The notes beneath the pieces were generated by a model. It was not told the DNA's origin and made no database searches. It worked only from the letters and a program-made list of their open reading frames with translations. A stretch of DNA of 20,180 nucleotides from Lentihominibacter faecis (GTDB lineage Bacteria; Bacillota; Clostridia; Peptostreptococcales; Anaerovoracaceae): NCBI RefSeq assembly GCF_014306095.1, contig NZ_JACRWC010000093.1, positions 1 to 20,180 on the forward strand, in the 5' to 3' direction. Both the position numbers and the translations under genes were made by a program. Shown here piece after piece: positions 14,034 to 20,180 of the stretch (position 1 is its first letter; the number at the start of each line of letters is the position of its first letter).

Positions 14034-14456
14034 TTAACCAGAAAGTGGCAGATTTCGAAAAATCGCAAAAATCATATAGATCACGATATTGATGTAAAGG
14101 ATTCGCAGAAGGATCTTTGGATCTCGCAAGATTTTCGGATGTCCGAAAAATCCTGCAATGCTGATGAGGAACCATGCGGGGAAGCTAAAAAAAGCTACAG
14201 GATTATAGGCAAAAGCCGCAGGGATATCAAACCGCATCAAGGCCAGCGCCATCCGCGATGTGCCGCACCCCGGACACTGCAGCCCCGTGACCTCCCGAAA
14301 CAGGCACGGGATCCGAAACGGCGTATGCAGGATCAAAAATGCATAAAGCACTCCCGCGCCGAAAATCGTCCCGTATATAATCAGTATTTTTTTCTGCACC
14401 GCATCGGGAAATCCTCTCCGCATCGCGCTCTCTGCACCGGGTTTAGGTCGGCTCAT
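14034..14456 (-). CDS. DUF2752-family membrane protein
   Basis: 140 residues with three hydrophobic helices (about 22-46, 84-104 and 117-134) and the family hallmark CPGCGTSRM (61-69) followed by AFAYNPVAFF. The cysteine motif could bind a metal, but no function is established for the family. AAAGGAG lies six bases before the ATG. It follows in the same direction as the DUF4190-like gene 145 bases downstream; DUF2752 and DUF4190 genes often occur together in Clostridia, so a shared envelope role is possible but not shown. Confidence 0.85.
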   Translation of the reverse strand: MSRPKPGAESAMRRGFPDAVQKKILIIYGTIFGAGVLYAFLILHTPFRIPCLFREVTGLQCPGCGTSRMALALMRFDIPAAFAYNPVAFFSFPAWFLISIAGFFGHPKILRDPKILLRILYINIVIYMIFAIFRNLPLSG

Positions 14457-15024
14457 ATCCTACTCCTTTTATCCTATGTGGATGCCCCACATCATGTTAC
14501 TGAAACCATTATAACAAAGCCGCCACCCCGATTAAATCCCAATTTGCAAAATCTTCGTTTTCATCAAAAAACACCATCAAACGAAGAAAATCTCAACGAT
14601 AGAATAGTTCGCCTCCTATCAAAATCTTCGAAATGCAAAATTTTTGGCGATTATCGAGAATCCTGAGAAATGGCATCCCTGTTGAGTGTCGGTTTACGGG
14701 ACTAGAGTCCCGAGATCTCCCGAAAAAATTTCAATTTCGAGAAATAGAATATAAACTCTTTTGGAGCTGCTGCCGCAGATTCTCGTTTTTGCTTAAAATA
14801 TTCGTCAAACGAAGATTTTGCAAAAAGCAGTCGAGCTAAAATCCTTGTAGATTCTCGATTTGCCTGAGAAATTTCACGAAACGAAGATTTTGCAAATAAA
14901 ACCGCACCAGAGCCCCAGCCGAAGTCTTTGCAGAGTCGCCGATGGCCCATAGGACCGTCCGCGGCAACTTTTTCAGAGTCCGTGGCGAGTTCTCCCCCCC
15001 CTCGAATTTCCTGATGACTCCCCC
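14457..15024. other. Non-coding stretch with dispersed repeats
   Basis: No convincing gene. The 18-base motif AAACGAAGATTTTGCAAA occurs at 14807-14824 and 14879-14896 and inverted at 14543-14560. The two direct copies end 48-base degenerate units (14777-14824 and 14849-14896), 72 bp apart, both starting AGATTCTCG. Related pieces (AAATCTTCGAAATGCAAAA; ATCGAGAATCCTGAGAAAT) lie between 14620 and 14670. A perfect 14-bp palindrome, GGGACTAGAGTCCC, is at 14698-14711. It looks like a decayed repeat cluster. Confidence 0.6.
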
Positions 15025-15053
15025 TTGCGCCGACCTTACAAAAAAAGTATAAT
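15025..15053 (+). promoter_or_regulatory. Promoter of the SulP-type transporter gene
   Basis: A perfect -10 box TATAAT (15048-15053) lies 17 bp after TTGCGC (15025-15030), an acceptable -35. Transcription would begin around 15060, exactly at the base of the structured leader. Confidence 0.65.
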
Positions 15054-15058
15054 AGCTC

Positions 15059-15148
15059 TTGGTGTCCGGGTGGGGCGGGATGTAGCTGTTCCGCGTGCAA
15101 GCGGCAACAGTCCAAGCGATCGCCGCCAGAAAACCAGCCGCACACCGA
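15059..15148 (+). ncRNA. Candidate structured leader RNA upstream of the SulP gene
   Basis: About 90 bases fold into one long interrupted stem. TTGGTGT (15059-15065) pairs with ACACCGA (15142-15148); CGG (15067-15069) with CCG (15138-15140); TGG (15071-15073) with CCA (15134-15136); GGCGG (15074-15078) with CCGCC (15123-15127), leaving AGAAAA bulged; GAT (15079-15081) with ATC (15119-15121). An apical hairpin CTGTTCCGC (15086-15094) pairs with GCGG-C-AACAG (15101-15110). The ribosome binding site follows 12 bases later. I do not recognise a known riboswitch class; pairing is by eye. Confidence 0.55.
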
Positions 15149-15171
15149 CATCACATTTTAAGGAGAAAAAA

Positions 15172-16350
15172 TTGAACTCACTCATGAAAAACGAAATATC
15201 TCAGTGGCGGGACAACCCGAAGGACGACTTCCTGGGCGGACTGGTATCCGCGTTTTCCGTCATCCCGGAGGTGGTGGGTTTCACCATCATCGCGGGGGTC
15301 AATCCGATGCTGGGACTGTATACATCTGTCGCATTTCTGATTTTGTCGGCGTTTCTGGGCGGCCGGCCGGCCATGGTGTCCGCGGGAGCCGGTTCGATGG
15401 CGCTGGTTGTAGTAGCCCTCATCGCAGAATACGGGACAGAGTATTTATTTGCAGCGGTATTTTTAGCCGGGATCTTCCAGCTCATCATGGGGCTTTGCAA
15501 GGTGGGCAGGCTGATCAAGTACATTCCGCAGTGTGTCATGACCGGATTCGTGGATTCGCTGGCCATCATCATCTTCGTGTCCCAGATCAAGAATGCGCTG
15601 GGCGGCGGATTGACCATGTATGCGCTGGTGGCAGCCGGGATCGTCATCGTCTATTTGTTCCCGCGGATCACTAAGGCTGTACCATCCACGCTGATTGCTA
15701 TCATCGTCGTAACGGCGGCAAGCGTATTCCTGGGTCTGACTACAACGTCTATCGGCGATATGGGTAACATGACGGCGGCACTGCCGGATGTACATCTGCC
15801 GACCTTGCTCCTCAGTTTGGAAACGTGGAAAATCGTCCTGCCGTACTCCATTTCCCTGGCTTTTGTTGGCCTCATCGAAACCCTGCTGACCCAGCAGGTG
15901 GTGGATCAGATGACGGAGACGACCAGCGACACTAACCGGGAATCCTGCAGTCAGGGCATCACCAATATGGTGTGCGGCTGCATCGGCGGCATGCCGGGCT
16001 GCGCCATGATCGGGCAAGCCATCGTCAACGTCAAGTCGGGCGGCCGGGGCCGTCTCAGCACGCTGGTGGCGGGCGTCATGCTCATCGCAGTGCTGGGCTT
16101 TGGCAGCGGGTTGCTCAACATCATTCCGCTGGCGGCGCTCATCGGGGTAATGATCACCGTGTCCATCGCGACCTTCGATTGGGATTCGCTCCGTTCCCTC
16201 AAGGATCAGTCGCCGCTGGAGATTTTGACGACGCTGCTGACGGTGGTCATCGTTGTGGCGACCAACAATCTGGCCTACGGCGTAGCGGCAGGTCTGGCGC
16301 TGTATTATGCAGGCGGTTTTGCTGCAAAGGCCTTTGTGAGGGCTTCGTAA
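15172..16350 (+). CDS. SulP-type anion transporter lacking a STAS domain
   Basis: A polytopic inner-membrane protein of about 392 residues, related to SulP/SLC26 carriers of sulfate, bicarbonate and other anions. Family landmarks: GVNPMLGLYTS and LGGRPAMVSAGAGSMALV in the first helices, and NRESCSQGITNMVCGCIGGMPGCAMIGQAIVNVKSGGRGRLS in the second half (quoted by its landmarks QGITN, GGMPG and GGRGRLS). The cytosolic STAS domain that usually follows is absent; the protein stops after the last helix (AGLALYYAGGFAAKAF). TTG at 15172 is chosen because AAGGAG lies six to seven bases upstream; the ATG at 15184 would be 18 bases away. It is expressed alone, from promoter 15025-15053 through a structured leader, and ends at a strong terminator. 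The anion is unknown. Confidence 0.88.
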   Translation: MNSLMKNEISQWRDNPKDDFLGGLVSAFSVIPEVVGFTIIAGVNPMLGLYTSVAFLILSAFLGGRPAMVSAGAGSMALVVVALIAEYGTEYLFAAVFLAGIFQLIMGLCKVGRLIKYIPQCVMTGFVDSLAIIIFVSQIKNALGGGLTMYALVAAGIVIVYLFPRITKAVPSTLIAIIVVTAASVFLGLTTTSIGDMGNMTAALPDVHLPTLLLSLETWKIVLPYSISLAFVGLIETLLTQQVVDQMTETTSDTNRESCSQGITNMVCGCIGGMPGCAMIGQAIVNVKSGGRGRLSTLVAGVMLIAVLGFGSGLLNIIPLAALIGVMITVSIATFDWDSLRSLKDQSPLEILTTLLTVVIVVATNNLAYGVAAGLALYYAGGFAAKAFVRAS

Positions 16351-16398
16351 AATCCTAAGGTGAGCGCGACCGCAGCGCGTATATATAATGAAAAAGAA

Positions 16399-16445
16399 AA
16401 CAAGCTGGCGCATGGATTTCATGCGACCAGCTTGTTGCTTTTTTG
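16399..16445 (+). terminator. Terminator after the SulP gene
   Basis: AACAAGCTGG (16399-16408) and CGCATG (16409-16414) pair with CATGCG (16420-16425) and CCAGCTTGTT (16427-16436), with one bulged A and loop GATTT, followed by GC and six T. Sixteen base pairs; very strong. Confidence 0.93.
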
Positions 16446-16472
16446 TTTGATCCGGGATGCGCGGAGCAGCTT

Positions 16473-17072
16473 TTACAGTACTTCCTTGATGGCAGCCAGC
16501 AGATCGTCGTACTCGTCGTAAGCCGGCAGCTCTGGATATTCCGCTTTGATGGCGTCGGTGCTCTTGAACAGGAATCCGGCTTTGCTTGCCTGGATCATGC
16601 CGATATCGTTATGGCTGTCGCCGCTGGCGATGGTTTCAAATCCGCAGGACTGCAGCGCTTTTACCGTAGTGTATTTGGATTTCTCACAGCGCATTTTATG
16701 CTTTAAGATCGTGCCGTCTTCTGCGATTTCCAGCGTGTTGCAGAACAGTGTCGGCCAGTCCAGCTTTTTCATCAGAGGCTGTGCGAACTGTTCGAATGTG
16801 TCGCTGATGATGATGACCTGCGTGATGCTGCGCAGCTCGTCCAGAAATTCCTTTGCACCCGGCATCGGGTCGATTTTGCTGATCGTATCCTGGATCTCTT
16901 TGATTCCCAGACCGTGTTCTTTCAGGATATTCAGTCTGTATTCCATCAGTTTATCGTAATCCGGCTCGTCGCGCGTAGTTTTCTTCAATTCTTCGATTCC
17001 GGTAGCTTCGGCGAATGCGATCCAGATTTCCGGAACCAGAACGCCTTCCATGTCTAAGCAAACAATATTCAT
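16473..17072 (-). CDS. thrH: ThrH-type phosphoserine phosphatase / phosphoserine:homoserine phosphotransferase
   Basis: A cytosolic HAD-superfamily enzyme of 199 residues. ThrH of Pseudomonas removes phosphate from phosphoserine and can pass it to homoserine, linking serine and threonine synthesis. The sequence follows ThrH closely: CLDMEGVLVPEIWIAFAE (motif I; nucleophile D7, with E9 where other HADs have D), TTRDEPDYDKLM in the cap, SDTFEQFAQPLM (motif II, S90), a lysine-rich segment near 131-133 (motif III) and GDSHND (151-156, motif IV). AGGAGG precedes the ATG. Transcribed towards the SulP gene and divergent from the pyrophosphatase gene. Whether it acts chiefly as phosphatase or phosphotransferase cannot be told. 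Confidence 0.9.
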   Translation of the reverse strand: MNIVCLDMEGVLVPEIWIAFAEATGIEELKKTTRDEPDYDKLMEYRLNILKEHGLGIKEIQDTISKIDPMPGAKEFLDELRSITQVIIISDTFEQFAQPLMKKLDWPTLFCNTLEIAEDGTILKHKMRCEKSKYTTVKALQSCGFETIASGDSHNDIGMIQASKAGFLFKSTDAIKAEYPELPAYDEYDDLLAAIKEVL

Positions 17073-17171
17073 GATTTTCCCTCCTGTGTGTCAAAACGTG
17101 TGCAGAACTCTGCACCATAATATACTATAAAACATTCTAGCACAAACAGGACCGCTTCGGGGAAAAATATT

Positions 17172-17200
17172 TTGACGAGATGAGAAAAAAGCAGTACTAT
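17172..17200 (+). promoter_or_regulatory. Promoter of the pyrophosphatase gene
   Basis: TTGACG (17172-17177), 17 bp, TACTAT (17195-17200). The start point would be near 17207, about 32 bases before the ATG. Confidence 0.65.
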
Positions 17201-17238
17201 AAAGTAAAACAACAGTAGGAATAAACGGGAGAAACACC

Positions 17239-18963
17239 ATGACATCAGAAGGAACTCGAACAAGAGAAAAAATTTATATCATAGGGCACAAAAATCCGGA
17301 TACTGATTCCATCTGCTCGGCTATCGCTTATACGGAACTGAAGAAAGCGGTGCTGGAGAGAAAGCTTGCCGACGGAACTTTCGAAGCGGAGAATCCTTTG
17401 CAGGAAGGGATGCCGGTCCCGATCCCGGAATATATCGCCTGCCGGGCAGGGATCGTCAATGAGGAGACGAAATACGTGCTGGAGTATTTCGACGTGGAGC
17501 CGCCACAGTATCAGGACAATGTGCAGCCGCAGATCGCCGATATGGATCTGAACCTGGTTCCGGGGATCGAAGGGCGCGCGTCTATCAAGCAGGCATGGGA
17601 GCTGATGCAGGAAGAACACGCCAAGTCAGTGCCGGTGCTGGCAGAAGGAAAACTGAAGGGGATCGTGACCATCACGGATATCGCCCAGTCCTATATGGAC
17701 AAGAGCGACAGCAGTGTATTGTCGCGCGCAGGGACGAGGTTTGCCAGCATTGCAGAGACCCTGAACGGGCATATTGTCTGCGGCGGATCGGATGAGGTCT
17801 TTGAGGATGGGAAAGTAACGATCGCGGCATCCAGCCCGGATGTTATGGAGGAAGTGATCGAGCCGTCGGATCTGGTCATTGCCGGCAATCGGTTCGAGAC
17901 TCACTTTACGGCCATCGAACTGGGAGCCCGATGCCTGGTGATGTGTCAGGGGGCAACTCCGACCAAGACCATCAAAAAACTGGCAGAAGAGCGGGGCTGC
18001 ATCATCATCAACACACCGTATGACACCTTCACAGCGGCAAGACTTATCAACCAGAGTATGCCGGTGCAGTTCTTTATGACCGGGGAAAATCTGGTGACAT
18101 TCCAGATGGGTGATGCCGTGGAAGATATCGAAAACATTATGAAAACCAACAGGTTCCATAACTTCCCAGTCGTTGAAAAATGCGGCAATTATGTGGGATT
18201 GATCTCGCGGCGCAGACTGTTGAATATGAATCGAAAAAAAGTTATCCTGGTGGACCACAATGAGATCAGCCAGGCGGTAGACGGTATCCAGAAAGCAGAT
18301 ATACTGGAAATCGTCGATCACCACAGACTGGGTGGATTCGAGACGCTGGAACCGGTATTTTTCCGCAATCAGCCGGTGGGCTGTACGGCGACTATCATCA
18401 CCCAGCTTTACGATGAGAAAGGCGTTGTGCCGGATCGCAAGATCGCAGGGCTTCTGGCTTCTGCTATCATCTCCGATACCCTCATGTTCCGCTCCCCGAC
18501 CTGCACGGCTTTAGATCGTGCCACCTGCGAGCGGCTTGCGGATATGGCGGGCATCAACATCACCGAGATGGCTAATAATATGTTCCAGGCGGCCAGCAGC
18601 CTGCAGGGCAAGACCCCGGAAGAAATATGTTATCAGGACTTCAAGATCTTTAATAATGAAGGTCGCTCTTTCGGTGTCAGCCAGGTTACTTCCATGGATA
18701 GCCGGGAGCTGGACAGCATCCGCGAAAAGGTGGAAGCGTATCTGCCTCAGGTCATGGAACAGCAGGATCTGGATATGATGTTCATGATGATGACTAATAT
18801 CGTAGACACCTCTACGGAACTTCTCTGCTGCGGTCTGCACGCTGATCTTCTGGCCAAGGAAGCCTTTGACATCGCGGACGGCGACGAGCATATCATCTTG
18901 AAAGATATCGTTTCCCGCAAGAAGCAGTTCCTGCCGGCCTTTGTTGAAGCACTGCACCAGTAG
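17239..18963 (+). CDS. ppaC: CBS/DRTGG-regulated manganese-dependent inorganic pyrophosphatase (family II)
   Basis: A cytosolic enzyme of 574 residues that hydrolyses pyrophosphate to phosphate. The DHH catalytic core is split by a regulatory insert. N-terminal metal motif GHKNPDTDS (16-24; H17, D21, D23); first CBS domain about 102-160 (ASIKQAWELMQEEHAKSVPVL); DRTGG-like domain about 180-280; second CBS about 275-330 (HNFPVVEKCGNYVGLISRRRLL, landmarks only); then core motifs VDHNE (338-342) and VDHH (359-362); and the C-terminal DHHA2 substrate domain. Family members with this insert are inhibited by AMP/ADP and activated by ATP or diadenosine polyphosphates. The length is usual for the CBS-DRTGG type. 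GGGAGA lies before the ATG at modest strength. Monocistronic. Confidence 0.94.
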   Translation: MTSEGTRTREKIYIIGHKNPDTDSICSAIAYTELKKAVLERKLADGTFEAENPLQEGMPVPIPEYIACRAGIVNEETKYVLEYFDVEPPQYQDNVQPQIADMDLNLVPGIEGRASIKQAWELMQEEHAKSVPVLAEGKLKGIVTITDIAQSYMDKSDSSVLSRAGTRFASIAETLNGHIVCGGSDEVFEDGKVTIAASSPDVMEEVIEPSDLVIAGNRFETHFTAIELGARCLVMCQGATPTKTIKKLAEERGCIIINTPYDTFTAARLINQSMPVQFFMTGENLVTFQMGDAVEDIENIMKTNRFHNFPVVEKCGNYVGLISRRRLLNMNRKKVILVDHNEISQAVDGIQKADILEIVDHHRLGGFETLEPVFFRNQPVGCTATIITQLYDEKGVVPDRKIAGLLASAIISDTLMFRSPTCTALDRATCERLADMAGINITEMANNMFQAASSLQGKTPEEICYQDFKIFNNEGRSFGVSQVTSMDSRELDSIREKVEAYLPQVMEQQDLDMMFMMMTNIVDTSTELLCCGLHADLLAKEAFDIADGDEHIILKDIVSRKKQFLPAFVEALHQ

Positions 18964-19003
18964 AGGTGTAGTGCTGCCTGGGCCATTCTCCGGATTTCTG
19001 CAA

Positions 19004-19031
19004 AGCCTCCGGCGACCAGGGGGGCTCTTTT
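19004..19031 (+). terminator. Terminator after the pyrophosphatase gene
   Basis: AGCCTCC (19004-19010) pairs with GGGGGCT (19020-19026, one T-G wobble) around GGCGACCAG, followed by CTTTT. Moderately strong, 40 bp past the stop codon. Confidence 0.65.
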
Positions 19032-19137
19032 GTCATACTGCGGGGGTTTCGGGTCAAAATATTTATTTCTTGAATATAGAAATAAATCCATCTCGTGGAA
19101 AAAGAACTAGTATTATACATCCTACTAAAATATTTTT

Positions 19138-19168
19138 TGTCCGGTTCATCTGTCCGGACATCTTTTTT
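19138..19168 (+). terminator. Second rho-independent terminator in the gap
   Basis: TGTCCGG (19138-19144) pairs with CCGGACA (19154-19160), followed by TC and six T. It isolates the following surface-protein gene from reading-through. The preceding 60 bases hold no gene. Confidence 0.8.
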
Positions 19169-19421
19169 ATTTTTGAATATTCTTCTGCTGGAGTGCCCCC
19201 CGGTGAACAGGTATAGGGTGACAGATAGTACGTTTCGGAACGAATTGTTCTCCCTCTGTAAAAATCACAAGCATCCCCCTCGGACAAATCACGGCATTTC
19301 CACCCCCTTGCCACTTGAATAGACTGATGCTACCATAGCGAAACTAAATTTGTGTACCTTGCGAAAGCGGTGGTAAAAATAGGTCATGACACATGACAAA
19401 AACGTTTATTTATTTACGGAC
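19169..19421. other. Upstream region of the VWA gene, nothing identified
   Basis: About 250 bases with no coding signal. A short hairpin CGTT-TCGG-AACG lies near 19231. No known riboswitch signature and no clear -35/-10 pair was seen, although the region must hold the promoter of the next gene. Confidence 0.4.
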
Positions 19422-19435
19422 AGGAGGAAATGAGT

Positions 19436-20135
19436 GTGAAGATGTGTAAAAAAGGGATCGCATGGATCCTCGCGTTGATGCTGGTGCTGAGCATGGCTCC
19501 AAGCGTGTTTGCGGCAGAAGGGGAAAACGGTACTTCGGCAGCGCGGCCGTATGAGGTAAAGAATCCATCCGCGATTCCTATCGGAGAAAACAATGCTATT
19601 TATCGTAATAAAACATTAAGTGATCTGGAACAGGATAAAAATGGAGATATTACAGGTGAACTGACGTTAGAAACCTATGTAAAAGGGGAAGTAAAGACCA
19701 AGGGTAAGCCGTCGGATATCGTACTGGTACTGGATGTGTCCGGTAGTATGAATGGAGATGTTGTAAGCTATGATGCAGTTTATGGTAGTGATATCAAGAA
19801 GGATAAAACCTATTATATTTCGACGACGGACTTGTGGGGAGACAAAGTATATCGTAAAGTTTCATATCGGAATGGTACATGGCATCAAGAATTCTCTTTG
19901 AACACAGTAGTACCCAAAAACGGACCGAATGATTCGGATCGGACCCATACGCAATTTTATGTGAAAGACAGTCAGAAAAAAATGACTGCATTAAAAAACG
20001 CAGTAAATGGATTCATTGATGAAACCGATACTACTAACAATGGAATTAAAAATGATGAAGATAAAAATAAAATTTCTATCGTAAAATTTGCCGGGAAAAA
20101 GGCGGATAAAACAGGAAATGATTTTTATAAAGAGG
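19436..20135 (+). CDS. Secreted VWA-domain surface protein (adhesin/pilus-like), 3'-truncated
   Basis: The visible 233 residues start with a signal peptide: MKMCKKG, a hydrophobic core (IAWILALMLVLSM) and a cleavage site after VFA, near residue 26. A charged spacer follows, then the beginning of a von Willebrand factor A domain: SDIVLVLDVSGSMNGD, with the metal-ion-dependent adhesion site D-x-S-x-S at about 100-104. Such proteins in Clostridia are often long, wall-anchored adhesins with SpaA-type repeats, but that part lies beyond the contig. AGGAGG at 19422-19427 is eight bases from the GTG at 19436, but only two from the ATG at 19430, so I prefer GTG. Genomic sequence ends at 20135; the apparent last residues come from adapter. 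Confidence 0.88.
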
Positions 20136-20180
20136 CTGTCTCTTATACACATCTGACGCTGCCGCGAGCGATCTAGTGGG
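20136..20180. other. Nextera adapter with index at contig end
   Basis: CTGTCTCTTATACACATCT (20136-20154) is the reverse complement of the Tn5 mosaic end; it continues GACGCTGCCG-CGA (adapter GACGCTGCCGACGA minus one A), then GCGATCTA, which equals the reverse complement of Nextera index N501 (TAGATCGC), and GTG. The tail is synthetic. Translated, it gives SYTHLTLPR, a familiar contaminant peptide. Confidence 0.98.

Noticed and set aside
15010..15025. CTGATGACTCC resembles the 3' conserved part of fluoride riboswitches
   Set aside because: The 5' GGNGATGG segment and the AAC-GC part expected within 40 bases upstream are absent, and the promoter lies downstream of it, so it would not be transcribed with the SulP gene.
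19169..19435. Possible cyclic-di-GMP riboswitch upstream of the adhesin-like gene
   Set aside because: Such genes are often under this control, but the conserved internal segments of the known classes could not be found here.

Overview
The window looks like one complete assembled contig from a Bacillota/Clostridia-type anaerobe of moderate G+C. Purine-rich AGGAGG-type ribosome binding sites are common, rplM-rpsI is of the Firmicutes type, and there is a BrnQ carrier, a CBS/DRTGG-type family II pyrophosphatase, a ThrH phosphatase and a Gram-positive-style secreted VWA adhesin. I cannot name the species; a gut Clostridia lineage is a guess. Both extremities carry Nextera transposase adapter sequence (1-9 and 20136-20180), so the first and last genes are truncated by the assembly.

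Left part (10-3281): a partial PD-(D/E)XK-like nuclease-fold gene, brnQ on the minus strand, a 29-bp perfect palindrome, then the rplM-rpsI operon behind a strong promoter and a structured leader.

Centre (3271-10113): an apparent 6.7-kb integrated element in the 3' end of rpsI. Two near-identical 110-bp direct repeats flank it; the left one starts inside the last codons of rpsI. Next to the left repeat lie a terminator, three arm-type repeats at 11-bp spacing and a minus-strand tyrosine recombinase. The cargo is a self-contained catabolic module: a PAS/AAA+/Fis sigma-54 activator, facing a near-perfect -24/-12 promoter that drives an M20-type carbamoyl-amidohydrolase and a cyclic-imide hydrolase (hydantoinase/dihydropyrimidinase). 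Together these would convert a cyclic ureide to an N-carbamoyl amino acid and then to the free amino acid, CO2 and ammonia. The presumed native rpsI terminator is now about 6.9 kb downstream, right of the second repeat.

Right part (10250-20135): a decayed IS3-family copy; an autoregulated-looking TetR gene with a flavodoxin-domain gene; a small two-helix membrane protein; a DUF4190-like protein with four 81-bp tandem repeats; a DUF2752 protein; a repeat-rich non-coding stretch; a SulP-type transporter lacking STAS behind a long structured leader; thrH; a CBS-PPase; and the start of a VWA-domain surface protein cut by the adapter. No rRNA, tRNA or CRISPR array was seen.
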